Assembly: GCA_019285715.1 (NCBI GenBank)
Contig: CP079108.1
Span: 3,363,001-3,427,000, forward strand
Direction: 5' to 3'
Source of the DNA: Sphingosinicellaceae bacterium
GTDB lineage: Bacteria > Pseudomonadota > Alphaproteobacteria > Sphingomonadales > Sphingomonadaceae
Length of the DNA: 64,000 nt
Made by a program: the position numbers and the translations under genes. Positions 45,740 to 55,304 of this stretch are shown here, one piece after another. The notes beneath the pieces are model-generated. The model ran no database searches, had not been told where the DNA came from, and saw only the letters and a program-made list of their open reading frames with translations. Each line of letters begins with the position of its first letter. Position 1 is the stretch's first letter.

Positions 45740-46476
45740 GCCGCCTGCCTCACATAGCCCTCGCGCTCGAGTTCATGAGCGAGCTCCGGGCCGCCGCTGC
45801 GCTCGATGCGACCAGCGACCAGCACGTGGACGCGGTCGGGGACGACATAGTCGAGCAGGCGCTGGTAGTGGGTAATCAGCAGCGTTGCACGGGTCGGCGA
45901 GCGCAGCCGGTTGATGCCGTCCGACACCACCCGCAGCGCGTCGATGTCGAGGCCGGAGTCGGTCTCGTCGAGCACGGCGAGCTTGGGCGCGAGCACGGCC
46001 ATCTGGACCATCTCGTTGCGCTTCTTCTCGCCGCCGGAGAAGCCGACGTTGACCGGCCGCTTGAGCATGTCCATCGACAGGCCGAAGCCCTCGGCCTCGA
46101 CCTTGATCAGCTTCATGAACTCGGCCCCCGACGCCTCCGCCTCGCCGCGCTGCTTGCGCTGGGCGTTGAGGGCGGTGCGCAGGAAGGCGAGGTTCGACAC
46201 GCCGGGGATCTCGACCGGATATTGCAGCCCGAGGAACAGGCCGGCGGCGGCGCGCTGGTGCGGTTCGAGCGCGAGCAGGTCCTGGCCGTCGAAGGTGACG
46301 CTGCCCGACGTGACCTCGTAGCCGGCACGGCCTGCGAGGACGTAGCTCAGCGTCGACTTGCCGGCGCCGTTCGGCCCCATGATGGCATGAACCTCGCCCG
46401 CGTTGACGGTCAGCGTCAGCCCGTTGAGGATCGACTTGCCGTCGACGGTGGCGTGGAGGTCGTTGATCTCGAGCAC
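45736..46476 (-). CDS. sufC: SUF system ATPase SufC
   Basis: A 246-residue ABC-type ATPase. Walker A GPNGAGKST, signature FSGGEKKRNE, and Walker B LAVLDETDSGLD are present. It binds SufB and SufD to drive cluster assembly. ATG start. The 3' end overlaps sufD. Upstream is a small lipoprotein gene rather than sufB, which is an unusual interruption of the operon. Confidence 0.96.
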   Translation of the reverse strand: MLEINDLHATVDGKSILNGLTLTVNAGEVHAIMGPNGAGKSTLSYVLAGRAGYEVTSGSVTFDGQDLLALEPHQRAAAGLFLGLQYPVEIPGVSNLAFLRTALNAQRKQRGEAEASGAEFMKLIKVEAEGFGLSMDMLKRPVNVGFSGGEKKRNEMVQMAVLAPKLAVLDETDSGLDIDALRVVSDGINRLRSPTRATLLITHYQRLLDYVVPDRVHVLVAGRIERSGGPELAHELEREGYVRQAA

Positions 46477-46869
46477 TTAACTGGCCTTCTTGTCGGAATA
46501 TTTGCGGGTGACGATGGTCGCGTTGGCGCGGTCGCGGAGTTCGTCGTCGGCGACCCGGAGCGAGCGTTCGGCGACTTCCGCGGTGACCACTGGGTCGCCG
46601 CCGCGCGCCATTTCCGCCGCCTGCACCTTGGCGACGGCGGTGGCGCGTTCGGCGATACATGCCTTCATGGCGCGGTCGGTCAGGGCAGCGGGCTGGTCGG
46701 CGGCGATGTCGACGGAGGCCGCGGCCTTGTCGACGCAGGTCGCGTAGGCAGCCGAGGCTGCATCGGCGGCCGCTTGCGTCGGGTTAGGGGCGGCGGTCGC
46801 GGTGGGTGCGGGCTTGCTGCAGCCAGCGAGAGCAACCAAAAGCAATGGCAACAAGTTATTTGCTCGCAT
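46477..46869 (-). CDS. Hypothetical lipoprotein between sufB and sufC
   Basis: A 130-residue protein with a lipobox ([17 protein letters not shown], Cys at 17) followed by a Pro/Ala/Thr linker and a helical, Ala-rich body with two cysteines (ATCVDKAA; MKACIAERA) that could form a disulfide. No recognisable family. ATG 46869 chosen; a TTG at 46878 is possible. Directly abuts sufC. Confidence 0.65.
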   Translation of the reverse strand: MRANNLLPLLLVALAGCSKPAPTATAAPNPTQAAADAASAAYATCVDKAAASVDIAADQPAALTDRAMKACIAERATAVAKVQAAEMARGGDPVVTAEVAERSLRVADDELRDRANATIVTRKYSDKKAS

Positions 46870-47358
46870 GGTTGCCAACGTATGATTTCATTATCTGCGC
46901 TTGCGCAATCAGTCCGTCAGCAAAAACTTTGCGGCCGTAAGTATCGCCCTGCGGTTCGTAGGCGAAAGCGCCAAAACAGTTGACAAGACCAGCGACAATA
47001 TAGGCTGTCGCAGAAAATTCGGCTGGGCTGCCACCGATACGGATGCTTACGAGATAGTGTTTCGGACTAACCCTGAACGGCTCGCTCGGAAATTGCGCGA
47101 GGCGCTCATTCATCATACCAACGTCAGCCGTTCGGTCCTCGGCGTTTTCGCCAGTCAAGCCGACCGCAGGCGGGTAAACTTCGCCTTCGAGATATGCGTC
47201 TTGGCCATCGACCTCGGCGAGTATTCCGTCGCCGACAATCTCCCCGTCCCGCGCGACAGGAAATCGCTTCAGCTTAACGGGATAGCCATGCTGAGCGAGG
47301 CATTTCTGCATCGCGGGAGCAGCCGGCCATTGTTCGCTCGCGACGTAAAAGTCGACGC

Positions 47359-47362
<4 letters not shown>
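46856..47362 (-). CDS. Hypothetical protein inserted in the suf operon
   Basis: A 168-residue soluble protein of unknown function. It starts [20 protein letters not shown] and ends [16 protein letters not shown]. There is no signal peptide or obvious motif; two Cys are present (C21 and one in GLVNCFGAF). The GTG start overlaps the sufB stop (GTGA) and the end overlaps the lipoprotein by 14 nt. The region is visibly AT-richer than sufB and sufC, which suggests later acquisition. Confidence 0.65.
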
Positions 47363-48863
<1,501 letters not shown>

Positions 48864-48867
<4 letters not shown>

Positions 48868-49295
48868 GCCAAAACTCCGGCCTTGATGCGCGCGGGCTGC
48901 AGCAGGTCGGCAAGCGACACCGCCAGCAGAGCGTCCCGTACGGCGCGATTGATCGGGCCCCAGTGGCCGCGGACGGCGCAGCTGCCCTCGAGCGCGCAGG
49001 ACGAGACTTCGCCGTCCTGGCAATTGGTCAGCGCGATCGGACCGTCGACCGCCTCGACGATGGCCGCGACGCTGATTTCCCCGGGGGCGCGGGCAAGATG
49101 AAAACCGCCGGCGACGCCGCGGGTCGAGACCAGCAGGCCCTGCTTGGCGAGGGTGCCCATCAGCTTGGCGACGGTCGGCGCCGGGATGCCGGTGTGCGCG
49201 GCGACGGCGGCGGCGGACAGCCGGGGGTCGTCGCACTTCGCCGCGGCGGTCATCACCACCACGGCATAGTCGGCAAGGTTGCTGAGGCGGATCAC
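48864..49295 (-). CDS. Rrf2 family SUF-system regulator
   Basis: A 143-residue Rrf2/IscR-like repressor. The winged helix ([52 protein letters not shown]) is followed by three cysteines ([15 protein letters not shown]), which would hold an Fe-S cluster. Its position as the first gene of suf suggests that it senses Fe-S status and controls the operon from the 160-bp divergent gap with the peptidase gene. Confidence 0.92.
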
Positions 49296-49458
49296 GGCGT
49301 TCCTTGTGGAGCGGCTTTGGGAAAGCGGAGCGATTTGGTCCGGCTTACATGGCGACGCGACGGCGCGGGGTCAAGCGGTTGCGAGGGCTTGTTATCCGCG
49401 AGCGCGTGCCGCTAACTCCGCGCCGAGAGCACCGCCGGGTGCCAACAAGGGGATTGCC

Positions 49459-50868
49459 GTGCGCTTTGCCAAGTGTTTCCTGATTGCCGGTCTCGCCGCG
49501 ACGGCGCTGACCCCCGCCTCCGGCCAGGCGCTGCGGCCCGACCAGGCGAAGTTCCGGGCGCTGTACCAGGAGCTTGTCGAGACCAACACGACGCTGTCGG
49601 TCGGGTCGTGCACGCAGGCGGCGGAGCAGATCGCGACGCGGTTGAAGGCGGCAGGCTACCCGGATGCCGACCTGACCCTGTTCAGCGTGCCCGAACATCC
49701 GAAGGAAGGCGGGCTGGTCGCGGTGCTGCCGGGCACCGACCCCAAGGCCAAGGCGATCCTGCTGCTCGCGCACCTCGATGTCGTCGAGGCGAAGCGCGAG
49801 GACTGGACCCGCGATCCGTTCAAGCTGATCGAGGAGAACGGCTATTTCTATGCGCGCGGCGCGTCCGACGACAAGGCGATGGCGGCGATCTATGCGGACA
49901 CGCTGATCCGCATGAAGGGCGAGAAGCGCGCCCGGCGGACGGTCAAGCTGGCGCTGACCTGCGGCGAGGAGACCAACGGCGCGTTCAACGGTGCCGAGTA
50001 TCTGGCGGCCAACAAGCGCGACCTGATCGACGCGCAGTTCGCGCTGAACGAGGGCGGCGGCGGCAGCGTCTCGCCCGACGGCAAGCCGGTCGCGCTGGCG
50101 CTCCAGGTCAGCGAGAAGATCTCGCAGAACTACACGCTGGAGGCGACCAACCCCGGCGGCCACTCGTCGCGGCCGCGCCCCGACAACGCGATCTACCAGA
50201 TCGCCAACGCGGTGACGAAGATCCAGGGCTACACCTTCCCGGTGACCCTCGACGCCACCACGACGGCATTCCTGACGCGCAGCCAGGCGGTCCAGCCGGC
50301 ATCGGTCGCCGCCGCGATGAAGGCGCTGGTCGCCAACCCCAGGGACGCAGCCGCGGCGGCGCTGCTGTCGAAGGACCCGCTGCTCAACTCGACGCTGCGC
50401 ACGACCTGCGTCGTCACGCTGATCGGCGGCGGCCATGCCGAGAATGCACTGCCGCAGCGCGCCACCGCCAACGTCAACTGTCGCATCTTCCCGACCGAGA
50501 CCGTCGAGGCGACCCAGGCCAAGCTGACCGAGATCATCGGCGACAAGGGCGTCAGCATCGTCATGAAGACCCGCCGCGGCCCGCCGTCGAAGCCGACCCC
50601 GCTCGACCCCGCCGTACTCGGGCCCGCCGAGGCGGTCGCGAAGTCGATGTACCCCGGGCTGCCGATCATCCCGTTGATGTCGACCGGCGCGAGCGATTCG
50701 ATCTTCCTCGCCGCCGCCGGCATCCCGTCCTACGGCGTCCCCGGCATTCTGTACGAGGCCGACTGGGGCGGCATCCACGGCCTCAACGAGCACATCCGGG
50801 TGAAGTCGGTCTATGACGGCCGCGACTTCCTCTACACGCTGATCCGCCGCTACGCAGAGTCGAAATAG
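49459..50868 (+). CDS. Secreted M20 family metallopeptidase
   Basis: A 469-residue peptidase with a signal peptide (FAKCFLIAGLAATALTPASG). Metal-site motifs: LLLAHLDVVEA, the ARGASDDKA aspartate, CGEETNG and MSTGASDS. The dimerisation domain includes TNPGGHSSRPRPDNAIYQ. Members of the group cleave dipeptides or acyl-amino acids. GTG at 49459, preceded by AAGGGGAT. Divergent from the suf operon; 58 bp before the AbfD-like gene. Confidence 0.85.
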   Translation: MRFAKCFLIAGLAATALTPASGQALRPDQAKFRALYQELVETNTTLSVGSCTQAAEQIATRLKAAGYPDADLTLFSVPEHPKEGGLVAVLPGTDPKAKAILLLAHLDVVEAKREDWTRDPFKLIEENGYFYARGASDDKAMAAIYADTLIRMKGEKRARRTVKLALTCGEETNGAFNGAEYLAANKRDLIDAQFALNEGGGGSVSPDGKPVALALQVSEKISQNYTLEATNPGGHSSRPRPDNAIYQIANAVTKIQGYTFPVTLDATTTAFLTRSQAVQPASVAAAMKALVANPRDAAAAALLSKDPLLNSTLRTTCVVTLIGGGHAENALPQRATANVNCRIFPTETVEATQAKLTEIIGDKGVSIVMKTRRGPPSKPTPLDPAVLGPAEAVAKSMYPGLPIIPLMSTGASDSIFLAAAGIPSYGVPGILYEADWGGIHGLNEHIRVKSVYDGRDFLYTLIRRYAESK

Positions 50869-50926
50869 GGAGGCGGCGCGGTCGCCAGCGGGGTGTAGAA
50901 GGGGGCGTCAGCGAAAGGACGACGCC

Positions 50927-52441
50927 GTGAACGCACCCTACATGGACCCCCGCGAGGAGTCGGCGGAGCGCCGCTGGTCGCGCTTCAAGCCGATCACCAC
51001 CGGCGACGAGTATATCGCCTCGTTGCGCGGTCGCGACGTCAAGGTCCACCTGTTCGGCGGTATCGTCGAGGAGCCGGTCGACCACCCGATCATCCGCCCG
51101 TCGATCAATGCGCTCGCCCGCACCTATGACCTCGCGGTCGAGGACCCGGAACTGGCAACGGCGTGGTCGGAGCTGATCGGGGCGCGGGTCAACCGCTTCC
51201 TCCACATCGTCGGTTCGCCCGTCGACCTGGTCATGAAGAACCGCATGCAGCGCCGCCTCGGGCAGCTGACCGGGACCTGCTTCCAGCGCTGCGCCGGGCT
51301 GGACACGATCAGCGTGCTGCACTCGATCACCTACGACATCGATGCCGCGCACGGCACGTCGTACCACCAGCGCTACCTCGAGTTCATGCGCCACGCGCAG
51401 CGCAACAACATCATCATCGGCGCCGGCATGACCGACCCCAAGGGCGACCGCTCGAAGCGCCCGAGCGAGCAGTCCGACCCCGACCTGTTCATGCACGTGA
51501 CGCGGCGCACCGAGCGCGGACTCTACGTCACCGGCGCCAAGGCGCACATGACCGGCGGGCTGAACTCGCACTGGATCTGCGTCATGCCGACGATGAACCT
51601 CGGCCCCGCCGACAAGGACTATGCGGTCGTCGGCATGGTGCCCGGCGACGCGGCGGGCATGACCTACATCTACGGCCGCCAGTCCTGCGACACCCGCGCC
51701 ATGGAGCCCGGCGACATCGACAAGGGCAACGCGAAATTCGGCGGGCAGGAGACGCTCGTGGTCTTCGACAACGTCTTCATCCCGTGGGAGCACGTGCTGA
51801 TGGACGGCGAATACGAGTTCGCCCAGAACATGGTGGCGCGCTTCACCAGCTATCACCGTGCCTCCTACGTCTGCAAAACCGGGCTCGGCGACGTCATGGT
51901 CGGGGCGGCGGCAGCGATCGCCGAATACAACGGCGCGGACCAAGCGAGCCACGTCAAGGACAAGCTCGTCGAGATGACCCACCTCAACGAGACGATCTAC
52001 TCGTCCGCCATCGCCTCCAGCCACGAGGCCAAGCAGCTCGATTCGGGCATCTTCATGAACGACGCGATGCTGGCCAACGTCTGCAAGCACAACGTCACCC
52101 GCTTCCCTTACGAGATCAGCCGGCTGGCGCAGGACCTCGCCGGCGGCCTGATGGTAACCCTCCCCTCCGAAGCCGATTTCGAGGACGAGGTCACCGGGCC
52201 GATCCTGCGCAAGTACCTGCAGGGCCGTTCGAACGTCCCCGTCGAGCACCGCCAGCGCATGCTGAGGCTGATCGAGAACATGACGCTGGGGCGCAACGCG
52301 GTCGGGTATCTGACCGAGTCGATGCACGGGGCGGGCTCACCGCAGGCGCAGCGCATCCAGATTTTGCGCGGCATGGAGGTCGAGCGGAAGAAGGGCTACG
52401 CGGCGGACCTGGCGGGGATCGTCGAGGAGGTTGAGGGGTAG
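50927..52441 (+). CDS. AbfD/HpaB-fold flavoprotein, possible CoA dehydratase
   Basis: A 504-residue protein that automatic pipelines would call 4-hydroxyphenylacetate 3-hydroxylase. It carries a Cys-x3-Cys pair (C118, C122 in TGTCFQRCAGLD) and His310...Cys316 (SYHRASYVCKTGLGD). 4-Hydroxybutyryl-CoA dehydratase ligates a [4Fe-4S] cluster with exactly such residues (C99, C103, H292, C299), whereas oxygenase HpaB lacks them. Here the His-Cys spacing appears one residue shorter. A thiolase gene is the convergent neighbour, which fits CoA-ester metabolism. GTG start. Substrate unknown. Confidence 0.75.
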   Translation: MNAPYMDPREESAERRWSRFKPITTGDEYIASLRGRDVKVHLFGGIVEEPVDHPIIRPSINALARTYDLAVEDPELATAWSELIGARVNRFLHIVGSPVDLVMKNRMQRRLGQLTGTCFQRCAGLDTISVLHSITYDIDAAHGTSYHQRYLEFMRHAQRNNIIIGAGMTDPKGDRSKRPSEQSDPDLFMHVTRRTERGLYVTGAKAHMTGGLNSHWICVMPTMNLGPADKDYAVVGMVPGDAAGMTYIYGRQSCDTRAMEPGDIDKGNAKFGGQETLVVFDNVFIPWEHVLMDGEYEFAQNMVARFTSYHRASYVCKTGLGDVMVGAAAAIAEYNGADQASHVKDKLVEMTHLNETIYSSAIASSHEAKQLDSGIFMNDAMLANVCKHNVTRFPYEISRLAQDLAGGLMVTLPSEADFEDEVTGPILRKYLQGRSNVPVEHRQRMLRLIENMTLGRNAVGYLTESMHGAGSPQAQRIQILRGMEVERKKGYAADLAGIVEEVEG

Positions 52442-52470
52442 GTCGCGATACGACCGGGCGAAGGCGTTTC

Positions 52471-52614
52471 TACCCTCCCCCCTTGAGGGGGAGGGACAGG
52501 TCGCGTCTTCGCGACCAGGGAGAGGGAGGGGAGCCGCTCACTCGGAATGAGCGGCCCCCTCCCCTCTCCCTGGCTGCAAGGGCAGCCGTCCCTCCCCCTC
52601 AAGGGGGGAGGGTA
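52471..52614. repeat. CTCTCCC-type palindromic element with 27-bp perfect arms
   Basis: The arms at 52471-52497 and 52588-52614 are perfect inverted repeats (TACCCTCCCCCCTTGAGGGG...). Inner arms (CAGGGAGAGGGAGGGGAGCC region) pair with GGCCCCCTCCCCTCTCCCTG around a GCTCACTCGGAATGAGC hairpin. Lies between convergent genes and probably terminates both. Confidence 0.85.
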
Positions 52615-52626
52615 GAAGGTGCAAGC

Positions 52627-53880
52627 CTACACTCGCTCGATGATGATCGCCGGGGCCATGCCCCCCGCCGCGCACATGGTGATTAACCCGTACCGCCCGC
52701 CCGACCGCTCCAGCTCGTCGAGCGCGGTGCCGATCAGGATCGAGCCCGTCGCACCTATCGGGTGGCCGAGCGCCATCGCGCCGCCGTTGATGTTGACCTT
52801 GGCGCGGTCGAGGTCGAGGTCGCGGATGAACTTCTCGGCGACGACGGCGAACGCCTCGTTGATCTCCCAGACGTCGATGTCGTCCTTGGTCAGCCCGGCC
52901 TTCGCCAACACCTTCTTCGCCGCCGGGACCGGCGCATTGAGCATCAGCGTCGGGCAGTCGCCGTAATTGGCGTAGGCGACGATCCGCGCGCGGGGCTTGA
53001 GGCCGTGGGCGTCGGCATAGGCCTTCGAGGTGATCAGCAGAGCCGCCGCACCGTCGACGACGCCGCTTGAGTTGCCGGCATGGTGGACGCCCTTGAACTC
53101 GAGGCCCGGATAGGCGCGGGTGATCTGGTCGCGGAAGGTCGGGCCACCCTCATCGAGCGCCACGTCGGCGACCACATCGAAGCTCGCTTTCAATCCGGCC
53201 AAGCCCTCGGCGGTGGTCTGCGGGCGCGGGAACTCCTCGCGGTCGAGGGCGACGCTGCCGTCCTCGTTCATCACCGGCACGACCGACTTCGCGAAACGCC
53301 CTTCCTTGATCGCGACATCGGCGCGCTGCTGGCTGACCAGTGCGAGCGCGTCGACCGCCTCGCGCGAGATGCCTTCCCGGGCGGCGATGGCGTCGCCACA
53401 GACGCCCTGGTGCGACTGGGGGTGGATGGCGTCGAGCGCCTTGTTGCCTGACCCCATGCCCATCGGCTTGATGCCCGCTGCATGCTCCTCGGCGCCGACG
53501 CTGGTGGTGTAGCTCATCATCTCGGTGCCGCCGGCGATGACGACGTCCTCCATGCCCGACATGACGCTGGCGGCGGCGAGGTTCACCGAGGTGATGCCGC
53601 CGCCACAGAAGCGGTCGAGCGTCGTGCCACTGGCGCGCGTGTCATAGCCCGCCGCGAGTGCCGCCATGCGCCCGAGGTCGCCGCCCTGCTTGCCCTTCTG
53701 GGTCGAGGTCGACCAGATGATGTCGTCGACGTCGGCGGTGTCGAGGTGATTGCGCTCCTTGAGCGCCTTCAGGACCGTGGCCGCGAGGTGCTGCGGGTGC
53801 AGGTGCGACAAAGCGCCCTTGCCCGGCTTGCCGACGCCACGCGGCGTGCGGACGGCGTCGATGATGTAGGCGTCGGTCAT
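52627..53880 (-). CDS. Acetyl-CoA C-acetyltransferase (thiolase)
   Basis: A 417-residue thiolase. Catalytic residues are visible: C92 in LDRFCGGGITS, the His of GGAMALGHPIGATG, and the second Cys in TMCAAGGMAPA. It condenses or cleaves acyl-CoAs by transfer of acetyl groups. Longer than the classic biosynthetic thiolase (about 390), more like the 'acetyl-CoA acetyltransferase' group of fatty-acid degradation. The ATG at 53880 gives MTDAYIIDAVRTPRG. Convergent with the AbfD-like gene and divergent from the RND operon. Confidence 0.92.
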   Translation of the reverse strand: MTDAYIIDAVRTPRGVGKPGKGALSHLHPQHLAATVLKALKERNHLDTADVDDIIWSTSTQKGKQGGDLGRMAALAAGYDTRASGTTLDRFCGGGITSVNLAAASVMSGMEDVVIAGGTEMMSYTTSVGAEEHAAGIKPMGMGSGNKALDAIHPQSHQGVCGDAIAAREGISREAVDALALVSQQRADVAIKEGRFAKSVVPVMNEDGSVALDREEFPRPQTTAEGLAGLKASFDVVADVALDEGGPTFRDQITRAYPGLEFKGVHHAGNSSGVVDGAAALLITSKAYADAHGLKPRARIVAYANYGDCPTLMLNAPVPAAKKVLAKAGLTKDDIDVWEINEAFAVVAEKFIRDLDLDRAKVNINGGAMALGHPIGATGSILIGTALDELERSGGRYGLITMCAAGGMAPAIIIERV

Positions 53881-54092
53881 ATGGTCACTCCCAAGGCGTC
53901 GTTTTCGCCAGCCTAGCCCCAGCCCGCGATCAAAGCACTGCCCTTCTTCGCGGGCTCTACGGTGCCAAGCCGTGCGCGACCCGGGGGCGTCCGCGCGGGG
54001 GACGTGTGGCGGCCCGGTCGTACGAGCGGCACAGGAACAGTTCATGGGCCTGGTTGTTCAAGATTAACCTCCGCACCGATATACAAGACCAG

Positions 54093-55301
54093 ATGCTGCC
54101 CAGCCCCGCTGCGAATATTGTTGTGCGTCCCCTCGGCCCCATCGGGGCCGTTGCTTTTATGCTGCTGCTCGCGGCCTGCGGCGCCAAGGACGACAAGAAG
54201 GGACCGCCCCCGACCCCCGAGGCCGGGGTCGTGACGCTCCACACCGAGACCGTGCCGCTGTTCATCGAACTGCCGGGGCGCACCGCGGCCTACGAGACCT
54301 CGGAAGTCCGTCCGCAGGTGTCGGGGCTGATTACCGCGCGGCTGTTCACCGAGGGGGCGCTGGTGAAGAAAGGCCAGACGCTCTACCGGATCGACCCGAG
54401 CCTGTACCGCGCTGCCGCAGCGCAGGCGCAGGCGAACCTCGCCAGCGCCCAGGCGGCGCAGGTGTCGGCGCAGGCGAAGGCCGACCGCTACAAGCCGCTC
54501 GCGCAGATCGAGGCGGTCAGCAAGCAGGACTTCAGCGACGCCACCGCGAGCGCCGGGCAGGCGGTCGCGGCGGTCGCCCAGAACCGCGCGGCGGTCCAGA
54601 CCAGCGCGATCAACCTGCGCTTCACCCGCCTGCCCGCGCCGATCAGCGGCCGCATCGGGCGCTCGCTGGCGACGACCGGCGCGCTGGTGACCTCCGGGCA
54701 GGCGGACGCACTGACGACGATCCAGCGGCTCGACCCGATCTTCGTCGATATCCAGCAGTCGAGCGCCGACCTGCTGGCGCTGCGTCGCGCGCTGTCGAGT
54801 GGTGGGGCAACCCCTTCGTCGGCCACGGTGCGCCTGCAGCTCGAGGACGGCAGCGACTACGGCTTGACCGGCCGGGTCCAGTTCTCCGAGCCGATGGTCG
54901 ACCAGACCACCGGCACGGTGACGCTGCGCGCGACCTTCCCGAACCCCAAGGGCCTGCTGCTGCCCGGCATGTACGTCCGCGCCCGGCTGTCGCAGGCGAC
55001 CGCGCCCGATGCGATCCTCGCGCCGCAGACCGGCGTCGCGCGCGATCCGCGCGGGTCCGCCACCGCGCTCGTCGTCGGGCCGGGCAACAAGGCGGTGCTC
55101 CGCAACATCACCGCGGACCGCACGGTCGGCAACGCGTGGCTGGTGACCTCGGGCCTCAAGGCCGGGGACCGGCTGATCGTCGAGGGGCTCGGCCAGATCA
55201 AGGCCGGCCAGGTGGTCAAGCCGGTGCCGGCGGGGTCGAAGCCGCAGCCCAAGCCCAAGGATGGTGGCAAATCCAGCGGCGACGCGGCCTCGAATAGCTA
55301 G
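54093..55301 (+). CDS. RND efflux periplasmic adaptor (AcrA/MexA-like lipoprotein)
   Basis: A 402-residue membrane-fusion protein. The lipobox (GAVAFMLLLAACGAKDDK) anchors it to the inner membrane. YETSEVRPQVSGLITARLF, the hairpin of Ala/Gln-rich helices (QAQANLASAQAAQVSAQAKA), the lipoyl half-motif RLPAPISGRIGRS and the beta-barrel region are normal. The ATG at 54093 is chosen because it gives a sensible signal; the open frame extends upstream. It is followed by the permease 3 bp later. Confidence 0.9.
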   Translation: MLPSPAANIVVRPLGPIGAVAFMLLLAACGAKDDKKGPPPTPEAGVVTLHTETVPLFIELPGRTAAYETSEVRPQVSGLITARLFTEGALVKKGQTLYRIDPSLYRAAAAQAQANLASAQAAQVSAQAKADRYKPLAQIEAVSKQDFSDATASAGQAVAAVAQNRAAVQTSAINLRFTRLPAPISGRIGRSLATTGALVTSGQADALTTIQRLDPIFVDIQQSSADLLALRRALSSGGATPSSATVRLQLEDGSDYGLTGRVQFSEPMVDQTTGTVTLRATFPNPKGLLLPGMYVRARLSQATAPDAILAPQTGVARDPRGSATALVVGPGNKAVLRNITADRTVGNAWLVTSGLKAGDRLIVEGLGQIKAGQVVKPVPAGSKPQPKPKDGGKSSGDAASNS

Positions 55302-55304
55302 GCG

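Noticed and set aside
50927-52441. Naming the gene hpaB (4-hydroxyphenylacetate 3-monooxygenase)
   Set aside because: The Cys/His pattern matches AbfD-type dehydratases, no hpaC-like reductase is adjacent, and the neighbour is a thiolase.
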